DNA of 64,000 nucleotides from Rubidibacter lacunae KORDI 51-2 (GTDB taxonomy: Bacteria > Cyanobacteriota > Cyanobacteriia > Cyanobacteriales > Rubidibacteraceae): positions 1 to 64,000 of the forward strand of contig NZ_ASSJ01000040.1 of assembly GCF_000473895.1 (NCBI RefSeq). The letters run 5' to 3'. Made by a program: the position numbers and the translations under genes. How positions within the stretch are numbered: position 1 is the stretch's first letter; each line of letters opens with the position of its first letter. The notes under the pieces were generated by a model. It did no database searches. It was not told where the DNA came from and saw only the letters and a program-made list of their open reading frames with translations. Positions 42,746 to 54,455 of the stretch are shown one piece after another.

Positions 42746-43537
42746 ATGCTTGCCGCCCTCGACTTGGACTTTCTGCGCATCAGGGCGATCGCGCTGAATG
42801 GCTTCCGCGAAGCTATTCGCGATCGCGTGTTGTACTTTATCGCCTTCTACGCGCTGCTCCTAGCGCTGGCGACGGCAACACTCAGATACCTATCTGGCGG
42901 CGCGCATGAGAAGATTTTGCTCGACTTTGGAGTGGGGGCAATGGCGCTGCTGAGCGCGGCGATTGCGATTTACGTCGGGACGGGGTTGATCAATAAAGAA
43001 ATCGAGCGGCAAACGGTGCTGATGTTGTTGCCGAAGCCGCTGTCGCGAGCCGAGTTCGCGATTGGGAAACATGTGGGATTGACAGCGGTGCTGGCCGTGG
43101 CTGTGGCGGCAATGACGGTGCTTTATTTCGCGTTTCTGGGACTATCGGGTACGTCGTTTCCGCTCGGACCGCTGCTCCTGTCGTCATTATTTTTATTGCT
43201 CGAGCTGGCAATTGTCGTGGCGATCGCGCTAGTCTTTGGTGCGTTTACGACTTCGCTGATTGCGATGTTGCTGTCGTTTGGCGTTTACGTCATGGGACAC
43301 TTCAGCAGCGACATCGTTGAGTTCGGGAAAATTGCAAACACGCGCGAGGCGATTTTCTTTACGCGCTTGCTATATCTGATTTTGCCCGATCTAGAGCGCT
43401 TCAATCTTCGCAACGACGCCGTTTATGGCATTTTGCCACCCGTGCCGGAATTATGCCAAAGCGTGCTATACGGTGGTTTTTATATTGTCATCGTGTTGGC
43501 GATCGCAACGTTCGCGTTCTCGCGCCGCCAGTTCTGA
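42746..43537 (+). CDS. ABC-2 type transporter permease
   Basis: 263 residues, six predicted membrane helices. The N-terminal NGFREAIRDRVLYFIAFYALLL and NKEIERQTVLMLLPKPLSRAEFAIGK match the ABC-2 permease family, where the latter is the cytosolic coupling segment. The C-terminus ends FAFSRRQF. No ATPase gene is adjacent, so its partner is encoded elsewhere. Substrate unknown. Confidence 0.85.
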   Translation: MLAALDLDFLRIRAIALNGFREAIRDRVLYFIAFYALLLALATATLRYLSGGAHEKILLDFGVGAMALLSAAIAIYVGTGLINKEIERQTVLMLLPKPLSRAEFAIGKHVGLTAVLAVAVAAMTVLYFAFLGLSGTSFPLGPLLLSSLFLLLELAIVVAIALVFGAFTTSLIAMLLSFGVYVMGHFSSDIVEFGKIANTREAIFFTRLLYLILPDLERFNLRNDAVYGILPPVPELCQSVLYGGFYIVIVLAIATFAFSRRQF

Positions 43538-43925
43538 AGGTTCCGATGTTTGGTAGCGAACCTAAGAGGGGTTGGATCGGTCATGAAAGAGACACTGATT
43601 GATCTGTCTGCCATCAATTCCCCCTTCTGCAACTATCTAAAATCTCAAAACCCGGACGCAACTAACCTCAGTATCAAGCGCTTCAAGTGCGTTTAATCCA
43701 ACCACGCCTTTTTGAAACCCTCGCTCAGGATAAACCCACGCTAGGGTTTGTGGGTTCTTCGTGCTAATCCGCCAAAACTAATTGAATCAGGGGGTTGAAG
43801 AGGCGATTGACGATGATGCGCGGATTGTGCAGGTAGCTTTTGAGGCGGCGCAGCTTGCTCTGACCGCAGCTCCCGCGATAAGGGGGTTAAGCGTGATGGC
43901 GGCGGTTTCTTCTCCGGCCTGCCGC

Positions 43926-44143
43926 CGTGCGACGAGCATCTAGCTACCGTTGGTGGGTGGGCAAGGTGAGATCGAGCTGCCAATTGACCCAGCCAGATAT
44001 GGGGGGGGTGGAGGGGATGGGATTGGTTTTCCGGCCGCGTCGTCGCGTCGGAGCAATGTCTGACCTTGACGTTGCTAGCTTCCAGTCGAGGCTTTCACGA
44101 GCCCAATGCCTTGTTAAGGCAAAGACTTGCCCTGCTCGGCAGC
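43926..44143. repeat. Degenerate ~220-bp block, copy A
   Basis: Aligns end to end with 57502-57724, starting GTGCGACGAGCATC and sharing GGGCAAGGTGAGA, AAGCTGC-like (GAGCTGCCAATTGAC), GTCGGAGCA and the closing ACTTGCCCTGCTCGGCAGC. Both copies have multiple stops in every frame, so they are likely relics of one mobile-element gene that I cannot name. Confidence 0.6.
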
Positions 44144-44149
44144 CTCTTT

Positions 44150-44250
44150 AGGGCAATTCGAGAAATGCGCTGCAGAGCAATGCTTGGCACAACAACACGG
44201 GAATTGCAGCCGCCGATACGTCACAATCCGGCAATTTGTCGGGGCGCCCT
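44150..44250. repeat. ~100-bp repeat family, copy 1 (diverged)
   Basis: Begins AGGGCAATTCGAGAAATG and ends GCAATTTGTCGGGGCGCCCT; shares the interior CAGCCGCCGATACGTCACAATCC with CAGCCGCCGGTACGCTACAATCC of the copy at 56137. The ends are imperfect inverted repeats. Confidence 0.6.
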
Positions 44251-44324
44251 TTTGTCAGTCACCAGCAAGCACGAATCCAGCAAGCACTAATAAGGTAATC
44301 GATCTTAAAGATGCCTCCTATTAC

Positions 44325-45338
44325 CTAAAGTCCGAAGGCATCCTTGCGTGGATCGAACGTTTCCAAGCGGCGCAACTGCTCGTACAAGTCCCGTTCTTCA
44401 GCAGTCAGCTCTTGCGGCACGGCAATCTGGATTTCCACCAGTTGATCGCCGCGATCGCCATCTTCCGAAATATACCCCTTGTTCGCTAGCTTCAAGCGCT
44501 TGCCTGAGGCCACACCAGGCGGTATCGACATCTTGACCAAACCATCGAGTGTTGGCACTTCTACAGCACCGCCCAATACTGCTTCGCTGGGGGCAATCGG
44601 CACCTGACAGAATACGTCGATGCCGTCGAGCTCGAAAAATGGGTGCGGCTGGATGTCAATGTTCAAATATAAATCGCCGCCGAACAGCCCTTGCCCGCGC
44701 AGGCGCATCTGCTGGCCGCCGGTCATGCCTGGTGGCATATCGACTTCTAGCGATCGCCCGTCTTCGAGGCGAATGCGCTCGCGACCACCGCGGTAAGCTT
44801 TCTCCAGCGGTAGCGATAGGCGGGCTTCCACATCGCGCGCGCGCTCATGAGTTGTCGGACTGCCAGGCGCCCGAACTTTATAAGCCTTTTTCGTCGTTCC
44901 CGGTCGAAACGGATCGGTCTCGTCGACGGGAACCCGCCGCTGTTCCTCAGAGCGGGTATCTGAACGCACGCGAGTGCCACGCCGTCCCAACACCTGCTCG
45001 GTAAAGCGGTTGAAGTCGCCACCGTAAGGGCTGCTGCCGTTGGTGCGACTTTTACCATTACGCTGACCGTTAGTGCTTCTGCCGTTACGCCCGGCGCGCA
45101 TGGGGCGGTTTTGCTGGTGCCAGTCCCGCAGGTCGTCGTACTGCTCGCGCTTGGTCGGGTCGCCGAGTACGTCGTAGGCTTCGACGATGTCCTTAAAGCG
45201 CTCTTCCGATGCTTTATCGCCCGGATTGAGATCGGGATGGTACTGACGTGCTAGCCGCCGGTACGCTGCCTTAATGTCGTTCGGCTTCACGTCCGGGGCC
45301 AAATTGAGAATCGCGTAATAATTGCGAAAGTTCTGCAT
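44325..45338 (-). CDS. dnaJ: DnaJ-family co-chaperone
   Basis: 337 residues from ATG 45338. The J domain occupies residues 1-70, with YYAILNLAPDVKPNDIKAAYRRLARQYHPDLNPGDK carrying HPD. The C-terminal substrate domains (PLEKAYRGGRERIRLEDGR, PPGMTGGQQMRLRGQGL, PTLDGLVKMSIPPGVASGKRLKLANKGY) lack the Cys zinc fingers of type I, so this is a type II/CbpA-like J-protein. The gene follows dnaK3 by 124 nt, the arrangement reported for the essential thylakoid-associated DnaK3 system. Confidence 0.93.
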   Translation of the reverse strand: MQNFRNYYAILNLAPDVKPNDIKAAYRRLARQYHPDLNPGDKASEERFKDIVEAYDVLGDPTKREQYDDLRDWHQQNRPMRAGRNGRSTNGQRNGKSRTNGSSPYGGDFNRFTEQVLGRRGTRVRSDTRSEEQRRVPVDETDPFRPGTTKKAYKVRAPGSPTTHERARDVEARLSLPLEKAYRGGRERIRLEDGRSLEVDMPPGMTGGQQMRLRGQGLFGGDLYLNIDIQPHPFFELDGIDVFCQVPIAPSEAVLGGAVEVPTLDGLVKMSIPPGVASGKRLKLANKGYISEDGDRGDQLVEIQIAVPQELTAEERDLYEQLRRLETFDPRKDAFGL

Positions 45339-45462
45339 CGTGGGTCGTACGGAGGGCAATCGCGCGTCTCTCGACTGTCACCTAAAGCCTAATCAAGTTA
45401 GATGCGCGCGGTGCGAGTGGCTGACAGCGCTTGGTCGGGAGTATCGATGGCTCGAATTCTCA

Positions 45463-47508
<2,046 letters not shown>

Positions 47509-47769
47509 GCGTGCCCTTGGTGCTCCCTGATGTTTCGCGCGCCCGCTCGGGCGCAAAGCCGTTTGCCGCCAGCGATCGCGCTCCTGTTTGGGGAATTGTA
47601 CTGGCTACGGTCATTCTATCGAAGTCGCGATTGCCGCCCCCCACGACGACGCGCGCGAGAACGTATGATGCAACACCTGTCAACGGCTGCAAGCCGGACG
47701 TACACTGGGTAGAGTCGCGGCTCGCGCCGCAATGCCCCGACACCACACCTTGGCGGCTCCGGGAGCACC

Positions 47770-48804
47770 GTGCAGTTTCACATACAGCCGGACAGCGAGA
47801 TTCCTGCGTCGAAGCAACTCTTCGACCAAATCCAGTTTGCGATCGCCTCGCGGCAGTTCCCACCGGGTCACCGACTGCCGAGTACGCGCCAGCTTGCAAC
47901 GATCACGGGGTTGCATCGCAACACGATCAGTAAAATCTACCGCCAGCTCGAAGAAACCGGACTGGTAGCGTCTCATGCCGGCTCGGGCATTTACGTGCGC
48001 GCGCAGGGACATGAGGGTGGTGCGGAACGCCCATCGCCGGTGTTGGAGCAATTCCCTGACGCCTTCGAACTGGTCCAGACTAGTATCGACCAGATGCTTG
48101 CGCGTGGCTGTTCGCTACGGCAAGTTCGTAGGTTGTTTTTAACCGAGATCGAATGGCGTTTGCGCTGTTCTGCGCGGGTCTTGGTAACGGTGCCGCGCAG
48201 CGACCTCGGGGCAGGGGAATTGATGCTGCAAGATCTTGCGCCGTCCTTAGGCGTACCGGTAGAACTAGTGCCAATGGAAGAATTGGCAAGGGTCTTGGAA
48301 GAGACGGACTCGGCGACAGTGGTCACTAGCCGCTATTTTATCGGTCAAGCCGAAGCGATCGCCGTACCGCTTTCTGTGCGGGCCATTCCGGTGGATATCC
48401 ACGATTACGCCGAGGAAATCGCGACAATTGCTCAGTTGCCGCAGCACAGTCGCCTGGGGATTGTCAGCATCAGCTCGGGATTTCTGCGTCCGGCCGAGCG
48501 CATTATTCACAGCCTGCGCGGGGATGACTTGCTTGTGATGACCGCCCAGGCCAGCGATGCTTACAAACTCAATGCCCTCGTACGGACGGCACGGACGATT
48601 GTCTGCGATCGTGCCAGCTATGCGCGGGTTCGACAGGCGATCGAGTCGGCACGCGAAGATTTAATTCGCCCGCCCGAAATTATGTGTAGCGAAAGCTATA
48701 TCGGTCAAAAATCGATCGATACGCTCAAGCGAGAGTTGGGATTGGGGGAAAAGCTGAGAGAGGAATCGCAGCCAACAGATGAATCACAGCTGCACTTGGG
48801 TTAA
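47770..48804 (+). CDS. GntR-family transcriptional regulator
   Basis: 344 residues from a GTG preceded by GGGAG. The N-terminal winged helix-turn-helix shows ASKQLFDQIQFAIAS, PPGHRLPSTRQLATITGLHRNTISKIYRQLEETGLV and GSGIYVRAQ. The C-terminal ~250 residues are a ligand- or effector-binding region unlike the FadR or UTRA types, seen in cyanobacterial GntR proteins and of unknown ligand. A MITE begins 1 nt past the stop codon. Confidence 0.85.
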   Translation: MQFHIQPDSEIPASKQLFDQIQFAIASRQFPPGHRLPSTRQLATITGLHRNTISKIYRQLEETGLVASHAGSGIYVRAQGHEGGAERPSPVLEQFPDAFELVQTSIDQMLARGCSLRQVRRLFLTEIEWRLRCSARVLVTVPRSDLGAGELMLQDLAPSLGVPVELVPMEELARVLEETDSATVVTSRYFIGQAEAIAVPLSVRAIPVDIHDYAEEIATIAQLPQHSRLGIVSISSGFLRPAERIIHSLRGDDLLVMTAQASDAYKLNALVRTARTIVCDRASYARVRQAIESAREDLIRPPEIMCSESYIGQKSIDTLKRELGLGEKLREESQPTDESQLHLG

Positions 48805-48805
48805 T

Positions 48806-49019
48806 TAGGGTTTGCTGAAAAAGTCCACAAAACGAATTTAGGAGGCAGAGAGCTTATGGAATCTGGCTTTTACTATCTAGCCCCAGCTTTTTGCCTCGGA
48901 TTCTCGGCCCAATTGCAAGGGTTTTGAGGCTCTGGTGCCTATAACCTTGCACTTGTCTGGCATAGAAAACGCTGAGATCCTTTCATTACAGGGGTTCCAG
49001 CCTTTTTCAGCAAGCCCTA
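48806..49019 (+). mobile_element. MITE, copy 2 (TA-flanked, ~214 bp)
   Basis: Terminal repeats TAGGGTTTGCTGAAAAAG and, inverted, TAGGGCTTGCTGAAAAAG, one mismatch, each bounded by TA. The flanking TTAA is also symmetric (GGGTTAAT and CTAATTAAT). The interior is near-identical to the copy at 49182 and reverse-complementary to the one at 2216. It begins 1 nt after the GntR gene stop. Confidence 0.85.
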
Positions 49020-49181
49020 ATTAATTGTGCTTATATCGCGCGCGATTTAGTTGAACCGGGTCGCGTGTTGAATAGGCTTGCACGAAGCCGCTGAAGGGTC
49101 GGCGAGGACATCCCAAACCCGAGCCGATCTCAGATCTGCGAATCTGCGAAATTAAATTTCTTAAGTGAATCTTCAGATAAC

Positions 49182-49396
49182 TAGGGTTTGCCGAAAAAGT
49201 CCAGGAAACGAATTTAGGAGGCAGAGAGCTTATGGAATCAAGCTTTTACCATCTAGCTCCAGCTTTTTGCCTCGGATTCTCGGCCATATTGCAAGGGGTT
49301 TGAGGCTCTGGTGCCTATAAATTTGCACTTTATCTGGCGTAGAAAACGCTGAGATCCTTTCATTGCAGGGATTTCAGCCTTTTTCAGCAAGCCCTA
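49182..49396 (+). mobile_element. MITE, copy 3 (TA-flanked, ~215 bp)
   Basis: Same element as 48806-49019, same orientation, 162 bp further on. Ends TAGGGTTTGCCGAAAAAG and TTTTTCAGCAAGCCCTA. Differences to copy 2 are scattered single changes, so the copies are separate insertions or an old duplication. Confidence 0.85.
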
Positions 49397-49710
49397 ACTA
49401 TCCTGCAGGCATTGCTGCAATCTGACTCTGATAGTGTTCTGGCGGATTTGGTATGGCAACGGAAGGGAGTATCTGAACAACTTCCTGATCCTGAATGGAA
49501 GTCTCGATGCACGTACTTTTTCGGGCTTGAAAGGTTCGCGCCAGCTCCACAACTGCTAGATACCGCTGCATTGGGATGTCCATCCACCTCTGGAGCGTCT
49601 ACTGGCGCGCACCGCTTCGGGTCCATTGCTGCGAAGGGCAGCGTGCAACCTGCGTGGGGAGACGCGCTCCTCATAGCAAAGGAGCTGCTCTTAACAAAAG
49701 AATACACAAA
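49397..49710. other. Gap between MITE and rpoD terminator, no gene recognised
   Basis: A 124-codon open frame on the plus strand has no recognisable motif and runs through the rpoD terminator into the rpoD gene, so it is rejected. The sequence after copy 3 may be decayed mobile DNA. Confidence 0.4.
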
Positions 49711-49735
49711 GTGCCCGGGTGATTTGCTCGGGCAC
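49711..49735 (-). terminator. Hairpin terminator after rpoD
   Basis: GTGCCCGAG-CAAATCA-CCCGGGCAC-type stem on the minus strand (7 perfect pairs at the base, loop about 11 nt), followed by TTTGTGTATTCTTTTG. It lies 48 nt past the rpoD stop. Confidence 0.7.
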
Positions 49736-49782
49736 AGTTGCTACGAGTGGGCTGCCGCTGAGGTCGCGCCAGGTCGTTGCGT

Positions 49783-50910
49783 CTAGCGGATGTACTCTTT
49801 GAGGATGCTGTTGCGGTTGGGGTGGCGCAGCTTGCGGAGGGCTTTGGCTTCAATCTGACGGATGCGTTCGCGCGTCACGTTGAAAATTTGTCCGATTTCT
49901 TCAAGGGTTTTCATGCGACCGTCCTCAAGACCGTAACGCAGGCGCAGAACGTCTCGCTCGCGGGGGCTGAGGGTATCGAGTACGTCTTCAAGATCTTCGC
50001 GCAGCAAGTTCTTCGAAACCTCGTCCTCAGGCGTTTCGCCGTCGGCTTCGATGAAATCTCCCAACCGCGAGTCCTCTTCCTTGCCGATCGGCGTTTCCAG
50101 GGAAATCGGGAGCTGCGCGGACTTAGCAATGAAGCGCAGCTTCTCGATGGTCATTTCCATGCGCTCGGCAATCTCTTCCTCAGTCGGCTTGCGACCCATC
50201 TCCTGAGACAGGATTTTGGTTGTCTTCTTAATACGCGAAATTGTTTCGTACAAATGGACCGGCAGGCGGATGGTTCGCGATTGATCGGCGATCGCGCGAG
50301 TAATGGCTTGGCGTATCCACCACGTGGCATAGGTGGAGAACTTATAGCCTTTCTCGTGATCGAACTTCTCGGCAGCGCGAATCAGACCGAGCGAGCCCTC
50401 CTGAATCAAATCTTGGAACGACAGCCCTCGATTCATGTACTTCTTGGCGATCGACACCACGAGGCGGAGGTTCGACTGCACCATCTTTTCCTTCGCGCGC
50501 CGCCCGACGAGCAACTTGCTGCGAAACTCCCGCAGCGGCATCAATGCGGCCTCAGCCCACTCCCGATCGCTGGGTTCGCGTTCGAGGGTTTCCATCATGT
50601 CGGCACGAACGCGTTCGAGCTCGAGGAGTTCGGCAATCTTCCGCGCGAGCTCGATTTCTTCATCGGCACGCAGCAGCCGAATGCGACCGATTTCTTGCAG
50701 GTAAAGGCGGATTGAATCCTCGGTGTAGGATTTTTTCTTGGCTTGATCGCGGCGACCGGTTGCGGCGCGCGTTGCTTTGGCGCGGGTCGCGGAGCTAGTA
50801 TCGCCTGCATCGGAGTGGTCGCTACCGGAATCGTCCGCCTCTTGGTCGATCAGGAGTTCCAACTCGGTCGTCGGCTGATCCATAGTGAGTACGTCCTTTA
50901 CCTGCGTCAT
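49783..50910 (-). CDS. rpoD: Principal RNA polymerase sigma factor SigA (RpoD)
   Basis: 375 residues. An acidic N-terminus precedes region 1.2 ([16 protein letters not shown]), region 2 ([33 protein letters not shown], then [22 protein letters not shown] for -10 recognition), region 3 and region 4.2 ([30 protein letters not shown]) for -35 recognition. Length and sequence fit the group 1 sigma of cyanobacteria. It directs housekeeping transcription. Confidence 0.96.
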   Translation of the reverse strand: MTQVKDVLTMDQPTTELELLIDQEADDSGSDHSDAGDTSSATRAKATRAATGRRDQAKKKSYTEDSIRLYLQEIGRIRLLRADEEIELARKIAELLELERVRADMMETLEREPSDREWAEAALMPLREFRSKLLVGRRAKEKMVQSNLRLVVSIAKKYMNRGLSFQDLIQEGSLGLIRAAEKFDHEKGYKFSTYATWWIRQAITRAIADQSRTIRLPVHLYETISRIKKTTKILSQEMGRKPTEEEIAERMEMTIEKLRFIAKSAQLPISLETPIGKEEDSRLGDFIEADGETPEDEVSKNLLREDLEDVLDTLSPRERDVLRLRYGLEDGRMKTLEEIGQIFNVTRERIRQIEAKALRKLRHPNRNSILKEYIR

Positions 50911-51491
50911 GCCGTTTTCCTCTTAGCTCCTTCTGTGCGAGACCAATGGGTGGGGGGAAGGGCGATCGCTGCTGCAACGGTCCGCACTAAAACAGTACTT
51001 TTCCTACAACACTGATGCCCCGGCGCGCGCGCCCTCAGTGCCGACTTGCAACAACAGTTCGCACCCGCTTCGGGGGCAAGGTCTGGGGGCACTCTCAGCG
51101 AGAACCCATCCGATTGTAGCTTCTTAAATCCAATTAGTTTGCGAACGTGCAATTGCGGTGAAAATCATTCATACGAATTCTAGGGTTGGTGCGTGCGCGA
51201 TTGCTCCTCAGTCCGACTCAACCTGCTACTGTGTCTTCGCTCGTTTCTGCCCATTGCCTTCACGCAGACGCGCGGTGCCGAATCTGGCAGGGGAGCGATG
51301 CAGTTGCTCTTCTTGGCTTGCCTCAATACTAAGCTAGAGTTGCAAAAATGCTGCAATTCCAGAACGTCCCAATTGTAATTAAGACCGTCTTCACGAGGGT
51401 GGTTGAAACGCGAGCATATCATCACGAGCTGGCTCACCGCTAACAGTAAGATTGGCACGTTTTGTTGCGCACAGGTTGTCGCTTGCAGCGC
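50911..51491. other. Upstream region of rpoD, no gene recognised
   Basis: 581 bp with no credible coding region; a 92-codon minus-strand frame (51180-51458) has a basic, low-information sequence and no ribosome site. The rpoD promoter(s) should lie in the left half. Confidence 0.5.
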
Positions 51492-52187
51492 TCAAAAATC
51501 GGCAAGTGTGGTGAAGGAGAAGCCGCGCGCTCGGAGTGCCGGAATGAGGGCGGACACAGTTGCTGCAATGTCTTGACCGCCACAGACGCCGTCGTGCAAG
51601 ACCACGATCGCGCCGTTACAGGCGCGCAGAAGTACTCGCTGGCAGACGCGATCGCAACCCGGTCGCTCCCAATCTTCAGGGACGACCGTCCACATTACCG
51701 GACGATAATGCCAGGCACGCAACAATCTTAAGGTTTGAGGAAGGAATAAGCTATTGGGCGGGCGCACGTCGCGCAGCTGATTATCGTTGAGCTGCGGACA
51801 AGCGGCGACAATTGCCGCGCGCGTGGCGTCCAGACTCTGACGGAGCTGTACGGAATTTAAGCGGATAAAGGCGCGGTGTGTGTCGCCATGCAGTCCGATC
51901 CAATGACCGCGATCGCTAACAGCGCGGGCGACGTGGGGAGCCCGGCGCACGCAAGCGCCCAGCCAGATGAAACTTGCCGGAACGCAATAACGATCGAGGA
52001 CGGCAAGCAGTTGTGGCGTGTAAATGGGATGGGGCCCGTCATCGAACGTCAGCGCGATGATAGGACGATCGTTCGGACCGCGCCACAGACAGTGGGGAAA
52101 GCTGGGAGCAAGCAGACGATAAAGCCAAGGATAGAGCGGGGCGAGTTGCACGGCAGAATCGGGAGTAAATCGCTCATCCGCAATCAA
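51492..52187 (-). CDS. Polysaccharide deacetylase (NodB-like) family protein
   Basis: 231 residues from a TTG start; no ATG is available. NodB core: IIALTFDDGPHPIYT (motif 1, both Asp present), GLHGDTHRAF (motif 2, H-x3-H), VRPPNSLF (motif 3, where RPPxG is usual), PVMWTVVPEDW (motif 4) and GAIVVLHDGV (motif 5). It has a short N-terminal extension without a clear signal peptide. Metal ligands are kept, so it is probably active on an N-acetylated polysaccharide, perhaps in the envelope. The exact substrate is not evident. Confidence 0.87.
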   Translation of the reverse strand: MIADERFTPDSAVQLAPLYPWLYRLLAPSFPHCLWRGPNDRPIIALTFDDGPHPIYTPQLLAVLDRYCVPASFIWLGACVRRAPHVARAVSDRGHWIGLHGDTHRAFIRLNSVQLRQSLDATRAAIVAACPQLNDNQLRDVRPPNSLFLPQTLRLLRAWHYRPVMWTVVPEDWERPGCDRVCQRVLLRACNGAIVVLHDGVCGGQDIAATVSALIPALRARGFSFTTLADF

Positions 52188-52372
52188 TCGTCACGCGCCA
52201 GCGATGCTAGCAAGGCGTACGAACCTGACTTTTCAGGCTCCCTATCCGTCGCCATCGCGCCTGCCAGGTGTCGAATCGACGCGGCCACAATCGTCCGCTT
52301 AGCAGTGCAAAAGGTCCTTTCAAGGAGCCAAGTATAGCGCGGGTGCTTCTCTCCATATAATGCACGCGCAAG

Positions 52373-53173
52373 CTAAGCACCCATTCCAGAGTAGTGTCGC
52401 AAGCCTCGCCGCCACAGCCAGCGGTTGAGAATCAACAACAGCGCACACCACGCGATCATCGCGCCGATGCCACGAACGAGATCGACTGGCAGCCCGATGA
52501 GGTAAGCGGCGGGTAGGTGTAGTACGTAAGGAAAAGGCGTCCAATGTGCGATCGCGCGGACGAGCGGCGGATAAACTTCCAGCGGTGCGAGCCCGCCAGA
52601 CAGAAATAAGTAGAACAAGAAAAAGAAATCTTGGAGGGCGCTGGCGCGCTCGGTCCAGAATGCCAGCATTGCTAGCGTGTACTGCAGCAAAAAGCGAAGT
52701 GTGAAGGCGAGCGCGACGATGCCCAGGAACCCCAACACCTTCAGCGTGCCAGGCCACCACGCTGCTTGGGGGTACAGCCAGCAGAATAAGACAATCAGCG
52801 CCAACCAAAACGGGAGGCGCGCGAAGCGCTCGGCAATGTGACTGGAGATATATACCCAGAACGGATCGAGAGGCTGGAGCAGCCGGAAGGACAGTCGACC
52901 CTGGACGACCTCGCGTTCGAATTCCCAAATGACCCAAACGATGGTGAGCTGTCGGACGATAAACACGCTGAGGAAATAGCGTGCGAAATGCTGCGCGTCG
53001 AGCGGGAAGCGACCGCTAGTGGCAGCTTGCGTCCAAACACCGAGCATGACGATCGGCAGCGAGTTCGACAGTACCCAGAACCACAGCTCTGCACGGTACT
53101 CGAGCATGTAGGCGTAGTAGGTCGTCAGTAGGGCGCGGGCCTTGCGGAAGATAGCAAGAAAAAACGCGGGCAT
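52373..53173 (-). CDS. ABC-2 family transporter permease (DUF990-like)
   Basis: 266 residues from ATG 53173, chosen because MPAFFLAIFRKARALLTTYYAYMLEYR is the family start; 19 codons further upstream are open. Six membrane helices are visible, with FEREVVQGRLSFRLLQPLDPFWVYISSHIAER as the cytosolic coupling region and SGGLAPLEVYPPLVRAIAHWTPFPY as a signature. It normally works with a second DUF990 permease and an ATPase, neither of which is adjacent. Substrate unknown. Confidence 0.85.
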   Translation of the reverse strand: MPAFFLAIFRKARALLTTYYAYMLEYRAELWFWVLSNSLPIVMLGVWTQAATSGRFPLDAQHFARYFLSVFIVRQLTIVWVIWEFEREVVQGRLSFRLLQPLDPFWVYISSHIAERFARLPFWLALIVLFCWLYPQAAWWPGTLKVLGFLGIVALAFTLRFLLQYTLAMLAFWTERASALQDFFFLFYLFLSGGLAPLEVYPPLVRAIAHWTPFPYVLHLPAAYLIGLPVDLVRGIGAMIAWCALLLILNRWLWRRGLRHYSGMGA

Positions 53174-53249
53174 AGGGAGGCAGGGTTGGCGCAATCGCTC
53201 AGCTATCCCGAGCTTACCGCGGAGCGCCAATCAAGATTGCTCTTTGCCG

Positions 53250-54455
53250 TCAAACCTCAGCAAAGTTGGTGGGGTCTTGGTCCCGCCGGTGGTGGATGGG
53301 AATGGGTGGACCTTGGCGATCGCCGGCGAGGGCAGCCGTTGCTTCTAGGGCAGCCCGCAGGCGTTTGGCGGCATGGACGGACATATCACGAGGCACGCTG
53401 ATACGATCTCGTAAATAGCGCAGGGCAATATCCGAGCCTGCGGGCGGGCGACAGGGAACCTCGGCAATCAGGTAGGTTAGCGCACAGCGAAGGGCTTCAT
53501 CCACGATCGCGTCGGTGGCAGGATTGACGCGAATGAGGTTGGCGCGATGTTTGAGCACCCTCGACAGGGCTTCTTGGCGTGAGGTGGCAGGTTCGGGATA
53601 GGTTGCATCCGGAAGACCGAACCAAGGCCCGCGATCCACCTGTTGCATGTTCGCGATCGCAGCGGGCTCGCCGTTTCCATAACAGCCTCCCATTTGCGGC
53701 GGGAGGTCGTGGGCGTGGGTATGAAAGTCGCTTTGGGTCCCGCGATAGGTGGGGCGGCTTTCCATCGCATCAAACCAAACTCCGAGGGCGGGATTCGCCT
53801 CCCTTAGGGAATAGCCTTTGTAGTAGTACAGGCTCGCGTTCATGCGCTCCACGTAAGGGGCAAAAATGACATCGACGATGCCAAACTCCTCAAGGAAATA
53901 AGGACCGGGGGTTTGCTGCAGGGCTGCTTCTACCTGCTCGACGACAACAGTAAATTGGTCGCGGTTGGCGCGTTCCGCTCGGGGCGATCGCGTTGGACGA
54001 CACAACCAGGAGCACCAGGCACGGAACAGCTCGCGCTCGAGGCGTCGCAGGACCAAGACATCGCTGTCTAAAATACTGCGACTCAGGGGATGAAATGCTT
54101 CTTCGAGGGCTAGCAAGATTTCGTCGCTTTCGGTGACGAGGCGATTGTCTAGTTGCAAGGCGGGCAGCATTCCCGAGGGGACCTTGCGTTTGTACCACGC
54201 CTCCTTTTTGCCGTAGCAAAACATCGTCACCTTTTCGATGCGATAGGGAATTTGCTGTTCTTCTAGCCAGAGCCAGACCTTCTGGCAGTAGGGACACCAA
54301 GCATGGCGATCTCGATAAAGAGTCACCCGGATACCCTTTTCAGGAGCGCCAAAGGGTCGGAGACAGGACTGGGAATTGGTAGCCCCATTGACGGGATCGA
54401 GTTGGTAGCTGGTTCGGGCTTCTAGGTCGGCCCAAGAAAGAGGCAAATTGCTCAT
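53250..54455 (-). CDS. Glutathione S-transferase family protein
   Basis: 401 residues. A thioredoxin-like N-terminal domain carries the dithiol Cys54-Pro-Tyr-Cys57 in [21 protein letters not shown], then [14 protein letters not shown] and a helical C-terminal domain. The C-terminal extension of ~120 residues, after [12 protein letters not shown], makes it longer than a standard GST (about 220 residues) and matches a cyanobacterial GST-like family. The role is probably glutathione-dependent redox or detoxification; the substrate cannot be told. Confidence 0.85.
   Translation of the reverse strand: MSNLPLSWADLEARTSYQLDPVNGATNSQSCLRPFGAPEKGIRVTLYRDRHAWCPYCQKVWLWLEEQQIPYRIEKVTMFCYGKKEAWYKRKVPSGMLPALQLDNRLVTESDEILLALEEAFHPLSRSILDSDVLVLRRLERELFRAWCSWLCRPTRSPRAERANRDQFTVVVEQVEAALQQTPGPYFLEEFGIVDVIFAPYVERMNASLYYYKGYSLREANPALGVWFDAMESRPTYRGTQSDFHTHAHDLPPQMGGCYGNGEPAAIANMQQVDRGPWFGLPDATYPEPATSRQEALSRVLKHRANLIRVNPATDAIVDEALRCALTYLIAEVPCRPPAGSDIALRYLRDRISVPRDMSVHAAKRLRAALEATAALAGDRQGPPIPIHHRRDQDPTNFAEV

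Larger units (their letters stand above)
43538..44324. other. Repeat-rich gap with decayed sequence
   Basis: 787 bp holding a degenerate block (43926-44143), duplicated at 57502-57724, and a ~100-bp repeat (44150-44250) with copies at 56137 and 59767. Frames are broken. A convergent terminator for the permease was not recognised. Confidence 0.6.

Noticed and set aside
49412-49786. 124-codon plus-strand frame after MITE copy 3
   Set aside because: It runs through the rpoD terminator and into rpoD antisense, and shows no recognisable domain.
49777-50715. 312-codon plus-strand frame opposite rpoD
   Set aside because: The minus strand encodes SigA without question; this frame mirrors it.
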